A stretch of 64,000 nt of DNA from Polytrichum commune (Eukaryota > Streptophyta > Polytrichopsida > Polytrichales > Polytrichaceae). Position numbers and translations under genes: made by a program. The stretch is taken from assembly GCA_950295325.1 (NCBI GenBank), contig OX485805.1:11782501-11846500 (forward strand), read 5' to 3'. Under the pieces are notes generated by a model that did no database searches, was not told the origin of the DNA, and worked only from the letters and a program-made list of their open reading frames with translations. Position 1 is the first letter of the stretch. Each line of letters opens with the position of its first letter. Below are positions 1-9,856 of this stretch, one piece after another.

Positions 1-1
1 A

Positions 2-718
2 GTTTCAGCAGAGCAACCTCCATTCAAGAAACCTAGAGTTGAAAACATCCCAAGAGCAGATTGGAGTGGTGACAATCCACTGCAACCAGGACCGTCACAA
101 CAAGAATCATTTACGGCTCTGGGAATTCCTGCTACAGCTAGTGCCTCAGGCTTGCAGCACATGGCCCCTTTTGGTGCCAATCACACTCACGTGTTTATGC
201 ACCATACTGAGAGTTCGATTCCAATATCATGGCAATATCCCTTCTCAAGTCAGCCTCCTACACGAGCAGCGACACCAGTTCCAAACCTCAGCCCCTTTCC
301 CTCATCTTTACACCCATCAGTTTCTGGTCCCTATGTCTCAGCACAAGTTCCCCCGGTATTTGGAACTTATTTATCCCTAGGTACCGTTCCTGTACCCACT
401 TTTCAGCACTTCTCAAATCCATCTAGGCACCTGAATACAATTTCCAGCTTCTACCATTGTGCCAGATCAGGCATCAGTAGCACAGCAAGGGATGCAGCAA
501 TCGTTGCGAAGTCTATGGAGGGGCCTTGTCAGCCTCGCAAAACTATAGCTCACAAGTTACTTAAAAAAAATGAACACAACAAACTTTTGGAGGGTCTTGG
601 GCGGTGTCTTTGTCAGGTGGGTTTAGTACACCAGCCAAAGATCCCATGTTGCTCTCCTGAGAATGTTACAGGAGCTGTGGAGCTACCAAAATCCCAGTGG
701 GACATACGAAAACCTTAA
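2..718 (+). CDS. 3' end of a gene paralogous to the last exon of the BRWD/MBD fusion gene
   Basis: Reading frame 2 is open from the window edge to a TAA at 716-718 (238 residues). It matches, nearly residue for residue, the C-terminal exon on the minus strand at 53918-55056: both have QPPFKKPRVEN, then a tract with GLQHMAPFGANHTHVFMHHT, then a Pro/Ser-rich stretch, then KTIAHK, LLEGLG and GAVELPKSQ near the end. The Pro/Ser-rich part has small in-frame indels. This copy stops at DIRKP, about 20 residues earlier than its partner, because of a local change. Similarity continues into the 3' untranslated region to about 850. The frame is intact, so this may be the tail of a working paralog. The diagnostic WD40 and MBD exons would lie outside the window, so it could also be a 3' fragment. 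Confidence 0.75.
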   Translation, partial: VSAEQPPFKKPRVENIPRADWSGDNPLQPGPSQQESFTALGIPATASASGLQHMAPFGANHTHVFMHHTESSIPISWQYPFSSQPPTRAATPVPNLSPFPSSLHPSVSGPYVSAQVPPVFGTYLSLGTVPVPTFQHFSNPSRHLNTISSFYHCARSGISSTARDAAIVAKSMEGPCQPRKTIAHKLLKKNEHNKLLEGLGRCLCQVGLVHQPKIPCCSPENVTGAVELPKSQWDIRKP

Positions 719-3315
719 TAAAAAATTCTAAGTCCGTTTCGAGCCTTGAATGAGGAGTCATTTTGTAGGGTTTGGGCTATACAGGGAACTGTACACAAGA
801 TGAAGAGGCACATATAGGGAAGTGATCAATTTTTTTCATCTTTTAACATGCATGTATCGTCAGTCAAACTTTCCTTAGAAGAGAATACATACTGAGATGA
901 TGAACTTGCATTGCATATTAATTTGTGACCTACAGAAAGGAGCATTTCTTCAGACTTGCACAACATTACTCAGGCGGAATAATCTGACCTTTGCTGGTCT
1001 AGGATAAAATTTCCCAAATATTTCTTTGCAACTCCAAATTCAAGCTGAAAATGATAAATAGTCCCAACTCCAATTGGTGTAGGGACCCCACCTAAGATTT
1101 TTGTTAGATTTGGATTGCCCAAGCTTGGCTCGCATGAGAAGTTGTAGGTTGAAGGATCCCGGTTGAAGAGCACATTTGCCCATAAGTGGCATTGTAGTCC
1201 TCTCTCCTTCTGGGCGCAATAGGTGGTGAACCAGTTGACTCTAGTTGAGGTAAGTTGGGAGTGGCGAGAGAAGGGAAAGGGAATTGCAGAGAAGGGTCTT
1301 GATTCAGTCAACAAACTGCTTCAAACCAACTTAGACAGTTATGAAAGTAATAGAAAGAATGCCAAAACACATGTCAATTAATGATGAGCTAATCTCTAGT
1401 GAGGGTGAGCCTTGAGGAGCACCTTAGTGGTTATCTTCAGGTGATGTCAGCAGAAGGGTTGCTTGGTCTTTCAAAGTGGTTGGGGTTTTGGCACTTTTGT
1501 TATAGGTAATGGAGTGTTCATATGCTTTTTGTAAGTGTGATACTCAATTCAATTCTTCAGTCATTGTTATAAGTTCAATTCAATTGAAATGTTGTTAAGT
1601 AGTGTTGTAATTAAATCATTCATCCATTCCAGTTGTTGATTTGTCTAAATAGGACTTGATAGTAAAGCAAAGTGCAAAAACGTCAACATGCATCTTGCAA
1701 AAATGATACACAGCAAATGGCTGCAAATTGAGCATAAGATGACTTGCCTTTATGAATCTTGATAAAGGCCATTTAGTGCCTAGCACCTAGCCGGCGAAGA
1801 TTGGCACCAATCCCTTGAAGGAGGAGGTGTTGCCTTTAGAAGATGTTGGATATCAACTGCAACATAGGGAGTCATAGGCTCTCAACAATTTCAACCCTCC
1901 CCATCCCTTGGTCACAATTCTATGTGCCTTTGAACTTGGACTTCCACACAACGCCTAGATATTCCAAGATGATGCGGCATAATCCATTAACGCCACATCA
2001 TACTACAATAACATTAGAGAGCGTCAATCTCATAGATGAATACTATGTTGTTGGGGTCACACCAATTCCATACCCAAAATATGGAGCCATCATCAACATT
2101 GTTTTAAAGTAGGACAATTCACATTGGGTTTCCATAGCCAATGCCCCACAATGCACATGCTTGGACATCATCTAAATGTCATTTGTGACTTTGGGAAAGA
2201 AAGGGAAACACCTTGATTACATGTTTCATATTTTTCTGCAAGGTAGATTACATCAACGACAAATTCATTGATGCTCCAACCTATACCTACAATGAGTTTG
2301 AGCTACAACTCCATCTTGTAGGAGTTTTTGCCACACTGTTCCACTCTTCATTGGAATTGTACATGATATGCATGGGTAATTGAAATAAAACGCCTTGCAC
2401 ACAAGAAATTATGAAGAAAAAGAAAGGTGTACGTATTTTTGGTACGTTTGATCATAGACTTTTGTATATATACTACGATTTTCAATTTATTATGATAAAT
2501 GCCTCCAATACATACACAAAATATAAACCGTGAAAAAATAGGTCTTTATTATGGTTGCTAGCCATAATATTTTTTAAAGCCAGATCAAGCTTTCAACATT
2601 GCACTAGATATATTAGGTGTTGCATGGTGATAGCTCCCCTCATGTGTGAAAAGTAAAACAAAATGACCAATTCACAATAAAATTAACATAGCAAGTCTAC
2701 TTTTTATTATTATGAATTACATACATGTGGGAATTTCATCATCTAAAGCTGACCGCTCACATGTTAATGCTCATTGTTCAACAAATACTAGTCATAGCTC
2801 ATATGTGAACGCTCATTGCTCATCACTCATGTCCTAGTTTCCCTCCTTATGTACATATTTCTTAGTTTGCTAGAGACTAAAGGGGAAGCACCACCTTTTG
2901 CATGTTCCTCTTGCATATACTCTTAGTTGCATCACAATACTACAACAAGCCCCCCCACCAAAGTTCTTTGCTTAAGCTTTGCCCTTATCAAGTTTTTACT
3001 TGTGACCATGTACATTCAGTTAAGAAGGTTTAGCTCCAGTTCCATGAAATAAATTTGGGTGGGAGGGGAGAGTTAATCTCACCCTAAATGTCATCAATGT
3101 CTCATTGTTTGTATGACCGTAACTTGCCTGTGGAATCATAAAATAAATAAATAAAACATGTCGCTCAATATCCTTCCTTTGATTGATAGATAACCCATGT
3201 TGATATCAACATTGCTAGCTATTGACCATCTTCAACCCCTAACACTCTCCTATGTTTGTTTTGACCCGACACCATGCCAATTCCCATCTTGTCAATTGGG
3301 TCTACCACGTGTCCA
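719..3315. other. Non-coding, AT-rich intergenic stretch
   Basis: After the 3' untranslated region of the partial gene I see no recognisable gene. Open frames here are short and have no familiar motif or plausible splice context. The sequence has the texture of decayed transposon DNA, with degenerate direct repeats of a 'gctcattgctcat' type near 2750-2835. Confidence 0.5.
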
Positions 3316-4045
3316 TTACTCCAACCCCCTTATTCTTGGTTGGAGATCGTTTTTGAATAGCATGTATTTTTGTGGGGTAGTGTTGAAGGTTCCCTCTAAG
3401 TGGTGTTTTGAAAGTAGATTTGGAGTATGTTAATTTTGCTAAATTTTGAGCTCATAGTCAACCTCCCTACCAACTAGTGTATGTTTTTTTCTTCTCCAAA
3501 ATAACCATTATATCGGATTAGAGCATGATGTTTCAAGCAATATTCCTTTGCATCATTGGTTGGAGATCATTTTTTGCTAGCGTGTATTCTTGTAGGGTAG
3601 TGCTGAAGAATTCCTCTAAGTGGTGTTTTGAAAAGTAGAATTGAAGTTAAAATGTTAATTTTGCTAAGTTTTGAGCTCATAGTCAACCTCCCTACCAACT
3701 AATGTACATTTTTTTCTCGGGGGGTTCACTGGCGAAAAATCATAGAACACCGTGCGATAAAAAATAAGGTCTAATATATTCATTGTAGATAAATTTTGTA
3801 AAAAAATTACATATAATATAGGGGGTTTTAAAATAGTGAAAAAGGATTACATGTAAAATACCATCACACCTTTATTTTGAAAAATACCATACCTTATAAT
3901 CTTTTCTGCAAGGTAAATAGCCCCTCAATAAATAGGTCCCGAACGCACGTGTATGCAAAATATAAGAGGGAGTGAACCCCCTGAGATTTTTTTCTTCTCC
4001 AAAAAAATTATTATATAAGATTAAAACATGACTTTCCAAGTAACA
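3316..4045. repeat. Tandemly duplicated unit of about 220 bp, the second copy split by an insertion
   Basis: A unit running from 'ttggttggagatc' through 'ctaagtggtgttttgaaa' and 'gagctcatagtcaacctcc' to 'cctttgcatcatt' occurs first at about 3336-3557 and again from about 3558. The second copy is interrupted at 3716 by a 270-bp inverted-repeat element and resumes at about 3986 with the expected 'cttctccaaa...cctttgcatcatt' tail. The copies differ by scattered substitutions. No coding role is seen. Confidence 0.7.
3716..3985. mobile_element. 270-bp MITE with 8-bp target duplication (hAT-like)
   Basis: The ends are inverted repeats: CTCGGGGGGTTCACT on the left, and AGTGAACCCCCTGAG on the right. 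The element is flanked on both sides by ATTTTTTT (3708-3715 and 3986-3993). It interrupts the second copy of a local tandem repeat, so the pre-insertion sequence is visible in the neighbouring copy. There is no coding capacity. An 8-bp duplication is typical of hAT transposons, which is inference for this non-autonomous element. It shares an internal 'ggtaaatagcccc...gcacgtg' block with the element at 4244-4764. Confidence 0.8.
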
Positions 4046-4243
4046 TTCCTTTGCATCATTCAACCCTTGCTGACAGGTGTTGTGGGCTCATGTTTAAGTT
4101 CAAATATGTTGTAAGACAACTGAGTATATCTTGGCATTGCAAAATCTGGCTACTGAGGAGTTTCAAGTTTCTTGACACATGTATTTCACATCCAAGTTGG
4201 AGATTGGGCTTGCTCAGTTTGTTCTTTAGGGCCAACCCACACT

Positions 4244-4764
4244 CACGGGTAGATCACTTAGCGCATTTTAAAAACAATGTGCGGCATAATATAGAGAGGA
4301 TTAAAATCATTTGAAATAAAAATTATAAAAGAATTCCAAATAATGAAGGGGCCATTAAATGTAGACAATCCCATTATAAGTAAGTCAGATGGACATAAAA
4401 TGTGGGCCATTATTTTTTTGTAAAATTAATATAGGGGCTGAAGATATGGATCCTAGAAGGTATGTTTAGTATGGTATGTAAATGGGTTTAGGACTCACGG
4501 GGATGAATGATAATTGGGATTTCCGTCTGTCCAAAAATGGATGAAAAGAGAACGCGCCGTCCTTAAAAGGAATATAGAGTACAAAAAATTACAGTGACTT
4601 GGACAATATAAGTAATGGAAGGGTGCAAATAAATTGGCCATTTTTGAAATTTAAGTAATTATAGGGAGGCTTTAATTCAACCCTTGAAGGTAAATAGCCC
4701 CAAAACAAAAAAAAACCCCAACCGCACGTGGTGCACAAAAATGCCTTAGAGTGATCTACCCGTG
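4244..4764. mobile_element. 521-bp MITE with 8-bp target duplication (hAT-like)
   Basis: The left end CACGGGTAGATCACT and the right end AGTGATCTACCCGTG are perfect inverted repeats. The flanking octamer CCCACACT is identical on both sides (4236-4243 and 4765-4772). The interior is AT-rich and non-coding. It carries the same 'ggtaaatagcccc' plus 'cgcacgtg' block as the 270-bp element just upstream, so the two belong to one family. Confidence 0.85.
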
Positions 4765-4900
4765 CCCACACTTGGGGGGTCCATCATAGATTTGGCCTTG
4801 CCACTGCCCCAATCTTGCTACTTGATGCCACATGAAGGGGCCCAAAACAGAGCTAGAATTTTGTTGTCAAAGTTGGTCAAGGCAATTTTTTGCTAGAAAA

Positions 4901-5271
4901 TGTTAAGACAATTAGTTAATTGTAATTAGCAACCAGCGTTAACCCCATTACTACAGACTAAGTAATCGCACGGATGATTTTACTTGAGTGCCACGAATCC
5001 CCGGCCAGGGATCCAGGGTATATACAGTAGTATACAGCTAAGTAGATAGATTGTAGGACCCGACTCACAAGGACAGTAGCCCGGGTATCGACCGAGGTAT
5101 ATAGCATGTACCGGGTGCCAGCCCATACGGTGCAGCCACCTGGCCTTCATACCAAGTTGTATCTAATTCAATATTTATACACTACCTTAAGCCATACCCG
5201 ACAATTAAGGGAAGATTGCACCGATACTCTGTCTCAGTTCATACCTGGTTTCTTCTTCTTTAACCTTAACA
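4901..5271 (+). mobile_element. Diverged LTR of a Ty1/copia element related to the one at 45.2 kb
   Basis: The stretch begins TGTTAAGACAATTAG and ends TTAACA, 371 bp, close to the 375 bp of the LTRs at 45204 and 51184. Shared landmarks in the same order are 'gcaaccag.gttaac', 'cggtgcagcca', 'acctggcctt.atacc', 'attaaggg' and 'ctctgtctca'. The bases after it, 'tgttattaacacttgctcctggca', match the first internal bases of the complete element ('cgttatcagcacgctcctggca'), so this is a 5' LTR with a little internal sequence and not a clean solo LTR. No second LTR was found nearby. It is much more diverged than the 45-kb copy. Confidence 0.75.
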
Positions 5272-5399
5272 TGTTATTAACACTTGCTCCTGGCACCTCT
5301 CTCCGAAACTCTTCTACCTTTGCTCTCAACCAGATTGAATCCATAGATTACCTTCTTTTCTGTGAGCAATCGAGTGAACACAAGAGCGATTCTTGTAGA

Positions 5400-5918
5400 C
5401 GTAACCGGTTGGCCGCTTTGTTTCGCCGAGGTGGCACTACACAATTGGCTCTGAGCACACAGGTTTGCAGACGATAACCTCGACATCCCAGCCGGTTATG
5501 ATCATCTAAATCGGATATGTTGAAGAAGACGACAGGTGACCCACTGTTTAGGTCACCTGCGCGGCTCAACAAAGTGGCCAACCGGTTACGTCCGGTAATC
5601 GTTTTATTGGAACCGGTTCTGCACCGATAACCGGTTCCAATAAAACGATTACCTAATAAGTAACCAGTTGGCTGCTTTGTTTCGCTGAGGTGGCACTACA
5701 CGATTGGCTCTTAGCACACAGGTTTGCAGACGATAACCTCGACATCCCAGCCGATTATGATCATCTAAATTGGATATGTTGAAGAAGACAACATGTGACC
5801 CACTGTTTAGGTCACCTGCGCGGCTCAACAAAGTGGCCAACCGGTTACGTCCGGTAATCGTTTTATTGGAACCGGTTCTGCACCGATAACCGGTTCCAAT
5901 AAAACGAGTACCTAATAC
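5400..5918. repeat. Two tandem 259-bp units, each with inverted ends and a 25-bp hairpin
   Basis: Copy 1 is 5401-5659 and copy 2 is 5660-5918, highly similar throughout. Each unit opens with 'gtaaccggttggccgctttg'-like sequence whose reverse complement recurs about 170 bp later (5568-5591 in copy 1). Each also contains a short palindrome around 'aggtgac...gtcacct' and closes with a stem of 25 bp (5594-5618 with 5629-5653) around a 10-base loop. In copy 2 the closing stem has one mismatch. Short frames running through the unit are by-products of the repeat. It looks like a duplicated foldback element lying inside or beside the copia remnant. Confidence 0.85.
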
Positions 5919-6338
5919 AATTACTCTCTTAGTATACTTACACATACATCAGGAGGTTTTTCACTTAAGTCTGATAGTTTTTCACTCAATTTTGTCGGAC
6001 TACTCTCGGAATATTTCACTTTTTACCTTGAGTTATTCTCATTTTTACTCTGTGTAGATCTTTTACTTCATCTGGTCACTTTCTTCTTTATACCTCTTGA
6101 TTATCTACACAAAACCCTTCTTATTCTTATTCTGGATTTATCCATCCTACTGTTATGCTGTCTAATTTTTTTTCCGAATTTCTACCTATAGAGGGGATAT
6201 GCTACCAAAATTTCTCTAGACCAGTCTTCGTACTTTTCTAGTTTTCTTTAAGTTTGCTTTCCACCTTACCGAATTGCTGTCAGAAATTTTGTAGAAATCT
6301 GTCACAATGCCTTTATAACCCTTAGGAATCTTTCTTGC
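5919..6338. other. Non-coding stretch between the hairpin repeats and the kinase pseudogene
   Basis: No gene is seen. The sequence is T-rich ('ttttcactc', 'ttctcatttttactc' runs), which could be leftover internal sequence of the adjacent copia remnant, but I cannot show this. Confidence 0.35.
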
Positions 6339-7456
6339 ATCTCAACATTCAAGCTTCTTTCCTACCTTCTTCACACTTGTGTCCCCCTTGTGCTCCATAG
6401 TATCTATTGTTGGTAGAATGTTCTCATTTCTTTCTTGAGTTTGGGGGATGTTGGACTTGTCAATCTTCACATCATTGTTCATATTGTTTAAAGCATTCAA
6501 ATGAAGTTCTTGCCTGCATTGAAGGATCCTCCAACAAATATCTTGAAAGGTTGGCCTTTCCAATGGTTCGAAAAACCAACATTTTGTGATCAAATTTGTC
6601 AATGACTCGGGGCAATCGGGCGGTAACTTTGGCCTCTCTCCAACTTGCATCCTTTCTTTTTTGATCTTCTACATTGTGAGAATGTAAGAACACACCATGG
6701 CAAAGCTAAATACATCACTTTTGAAAGCATTTACAAAATGTTTCAATGTGTCATCGTATCTTACAAATGTCTAGAGCTGGTACCCTAAACCCAGTGGAAC
6801 CTAGATTATGTCTTGTTGGCTCTTCAATAATTGGTTGTTGGAATTCGTAAGCATCTTCGATAATTCCATTAATTAAGCTACGTGAAAGTTAAATTGGATA
6901 TTCCAAAGTCAACCAATTTAAGTTTCATGTAGCTTATGGAATCCAATATTGGATCATTCAAGGTATTCACAAGAATATTCTCGGGCTTCAAGTCACAATG
7001 TGCAACATTCATGTCACAGAGATAGAGCATTTCGCTTGCAATTTGGAACATGATATCAACGACAACAAGGTTTGATCATTGCAAATCAATGTTCTTCATG
7101 TCTGCAAGTCCAAGACTTTTGTCCATCTTCTCCATCATTATGTATCGCCATTTGCTATCATGGGCATATCCTTCACCACAACATATGAACTTAACGATGT
7201 TTGGATGACTCAAACTTGCTAAGATGCCCACTTCTTTCTTGAAATTTGCATACGCTAAATCCTCGTATTTTATGTCAACCACTTTAAAAACCTTCATAGC
7301 CAATTCCAAGCCAAAGCAATTTGTTTCGTATATTTGTCCAAAAGCACCACCTCCCAACCGAGTTGATTGTTGAGGAATCCAATTGTATGTTGAGGAATCC
7401 AATACACACAACTCGATATAAATCCTCCATACTTGGTCCAAGCTCCATTTTGTCAT
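6339..7456 (-). pseudogene. Protein kinase pseudogene (TKL/RLK-like)
   Basis: Kinase motifs occur in the right order on the minus strand but in different frames. The N-lobe (7456-7079) has the glycine-loop relic LGGGAFGQIYE, the ATP-lysine context AMKVFK, and the alpha-C segment FKKEVGILASLSHPNIVKF. The catalytic loop near 6990-6960 reads VAHCDLKPENILV, with the HRD arginine replaced by Cys. The DFG segment KLVDFGIS follows, then an activation-segment relic NLGSTGFRVPAL. The C-lobe (6650-6342) has CPESLTNLITKCW and ERPTFQDICWRIL. At least two frameshifts and several stops separate these pieces, so no single frame gives a kinase. The motif style fits plant TKL kinases. A transmembrane or extracellular part is not visible. 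Confidence 0.85.
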
Positions 7457-7501
7457 GAACTTGTTGGACCAAGTATGGAGGATTTATATCGAGTTGTGTG
7501 T
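7404..7501. repeat. Perfect 37-bp inverted repeat with 24-base loop
   Basis: The left arm 7404-7440 and right arm 7465-7501 are exact reverse complements (core ACTCGATATAAATCC / GGATTTATATCGAGT), with 24 bases between. The left arm lies at the N-terminal end of the kinase pseudogene, so the right arm is an inverted copy of kinase-derived sequence. It resembles a snap-back or template-switch duplication and not a transposon end, because no target duplication or matching outer element is seen. Confidence 0.95.
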
Positions 7502-7654
7502 AAAATTGAGGCATTAATACAAGTAATTGTATTACTTAGAACCATCCCCCCTCCCCTTGAGAAGCTTTCACTAACTAAGATATGGGACAAGAACTTGGTA
7601 TCTAGGTCCAAGTTGGACAACTAACACCAAAATCCAAAGAGAAATGAATCACGG

Positions 7655-8120
7655 ATGTGTAGGAACTCCAGGGTGGGGACTCTTTGTTGGAAATCTAAAT
7701 GATGTGCATAAGTGACTATGAAATAAAACCCCCTACATGCAGGAAATTTATAGAAATGAATAATGTATATGTAGTAACAATAGGCTAGAAAATGGACTCA
7801 TGTATTTATATTAACTTTTTTAATTTAATGTGATAAAAACCTGGACTACATACACAAAATAAGAATCGTGAAATAAATAGGCCTATATTTCCTATGTAAT
7901 CCACTTATACTTTCCAATGACATATAGTGTTTGAACAAATTTCTTCCATAGGATATAACTCACAATAATTTGACCCTAAAACACACATAATCTTTTTTTT
8001 CTAAATTACAATAATTAGGAATTCCATCATATGTTGATGGTTTTTTTTCCCCCCAAGTTAGTTTATGTCGTAATGTGCATGTATCCACGTATGACGCAAA
8101 CAATACTCTCATATGCATTA
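7655..8120. repeat. Fragment of the same dispersed inverted-end family as 12496-14345
   Basis: The block 'gggtggggactcttt.ttgga', then 'ctaaatgatgtgcataagtgactatg', then 'aaaaccccctacatg', 'atgtatatgtag', 'ggctagaaaatg' and 'atgtgataaa' parallels the left half of the elements at 12496 and 12607. No matching right end or target duplication was found, so this is probably a truncated or decayed copy. Confidence 0.6.
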
Positions 8121-9856
8121 TTATTTTCACATAAATTATTTTGTATAAACATACTTAGATCCTAGTATTCAGTTAGATGAGCATAAAATTTGCACATAAG
8201 CAAGGTTGCACTCGACACACTTGGGTTGACGGATTCACACTACACTACCACCTCACTCTTGATGACAAGGTGGAAAACATTCTTATAGTCTATTCACAAT
8301 TCTCCTCAAGCAATTAGTTTGCTCCTAAACACTCACAATACTTGACGATTGCACATGCCACTAAATAACTTTATCACATATTACGTAACACTAATCCTGC
8401 AAGTCATTCAACAATTCCCAAACATGACAGTAATTTTGATCCAACTACAGGGTAGATAGAAATTCCTACATGAACCATGCAACCACATGATTATGTTGAA
8501 ATAGAGAAAGATATGCAGCTATGGGAAGGGATAGGACATACCAATGATGGTGGTGTTGTGGTCAAATCGCCCTTGAAGTCAACTTCCTAATCTTCACGAG
8601 CCATGTTATTAAGCAAGTCGTGCAAATCCCTACTCTACAACACCACACAAAACGCTCAAGTTAGCGTGGCTTACACTATTTGTCGTCAACCATATGCATT
8701 TATTTGTCTTGTAGTCACTGAGTGGCAACTAAAGAGGGTGTCATACCACACTTGGTGCTACATGACAAATCATGAAGGCCACTCTCATCAACATGGCCTG
8801 TCGTTTTTAATCCCTCACTCAATGTCTATGGTCTTGATTGCTCCTGAATTTGTTGGGCGCACAAGATCCCTAGGAATAACCGTTGTTCAACTCAACATCA
8901 TGGCAGCCTAGTTCTTCACTAAACAACCACCTACAAATCTGATACACACAGAGGAGCGCAAGTAAATAGAAAGCAACCTACATACGAAGCAGATTACCTC
9001 CCATTTACGCTCCTCTCTACATGACTTCAGTAGCAAGCTATTGATATGTCTCAAAGAAACAAAGAAACAAAACAAACAAATCTTCAGTTGTTGGTAGAAC
9101 CACAAGCTGCACACAAAGTGGTTGAGCCAAACGATACTTCTGACGGTTACATACCTTTTGTTCATCGTAGCTGAGTCGAACAAGAGGTAGCGTCCAACAA
9201 AGCTTGAAAAACAACAGGGACAAGGAGCCCAAAGAATAAGAAATCAATGCCCACAACCCCAAGTATCATCAAAACATCGCTGCCGTTGCGAGCCACGAGC
9301 CACCATCAACAAAGAACGTGTAAGCTATGGGAGTCGGTTGATTATGAGAGCCAAGGCGGTGAACAAGAGCCACGAGGAGGGTAGAAGGTTGGCTATGGTG
9401 GGGAAGAAGAACGCGGTTTTAATGAAAGGATTGTCGTTGCCCAAAGTTCAAGCCCATAACTTGTTGGGCAAGGGAGACCCGGACTTGGTCACCTTGGGTT
9501 ACCGATTCTACCTCTAAAGCGGGACCCATGATGGCCAAAGTGTTTGTACTTACTTACTCGACACTCGCTCCCCTTGTATTATTGTTTTGGGTTTAAGAGG
9601 CGCATGCATAGTTTGTCGGAAACCTTGAAGTTTGTGAATATGATAATGTTTCATGCCTTGTGGATTCCAAGTGTACATTGGGGAATGAGCTTTGTGGGCA
9701 TCTGGCTAGCCAAAGTGTCTGCATTTACGTTCCTTCGGAGATGTTTCCATTCATGTAAGTTAAATGCTTTATGCAATCTGGCATCCTCTCATGATTTGTC
9801 TAGGAAGGAAAGCAGTTGGAAGACATTTAGAAAAGCTTGGTGGGCTTCTTTGGGCA
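8121..9856. other. Gene-free stretch of about 1.7 kb
   Basis: Several short open frames occur on both strands (for example 8603-8911 and 9544-9897), but none has a recognisable domain, compositional signal or splice context. I see no RNA gene or clear repeat here. Confidence 0.4.

Noticed and set aside
5106-5581. Open frames over the 5.1-5.6 kb region
   Set aside because: They run through an LTR relic and a hairpin repeat and have no protein similarity I recognise.
8603-8911. 102-codon plus-strand frame
   Set aside because: No domain, no coding composition and no splice partners; the length is expected by chance in this AT-rich DNA.
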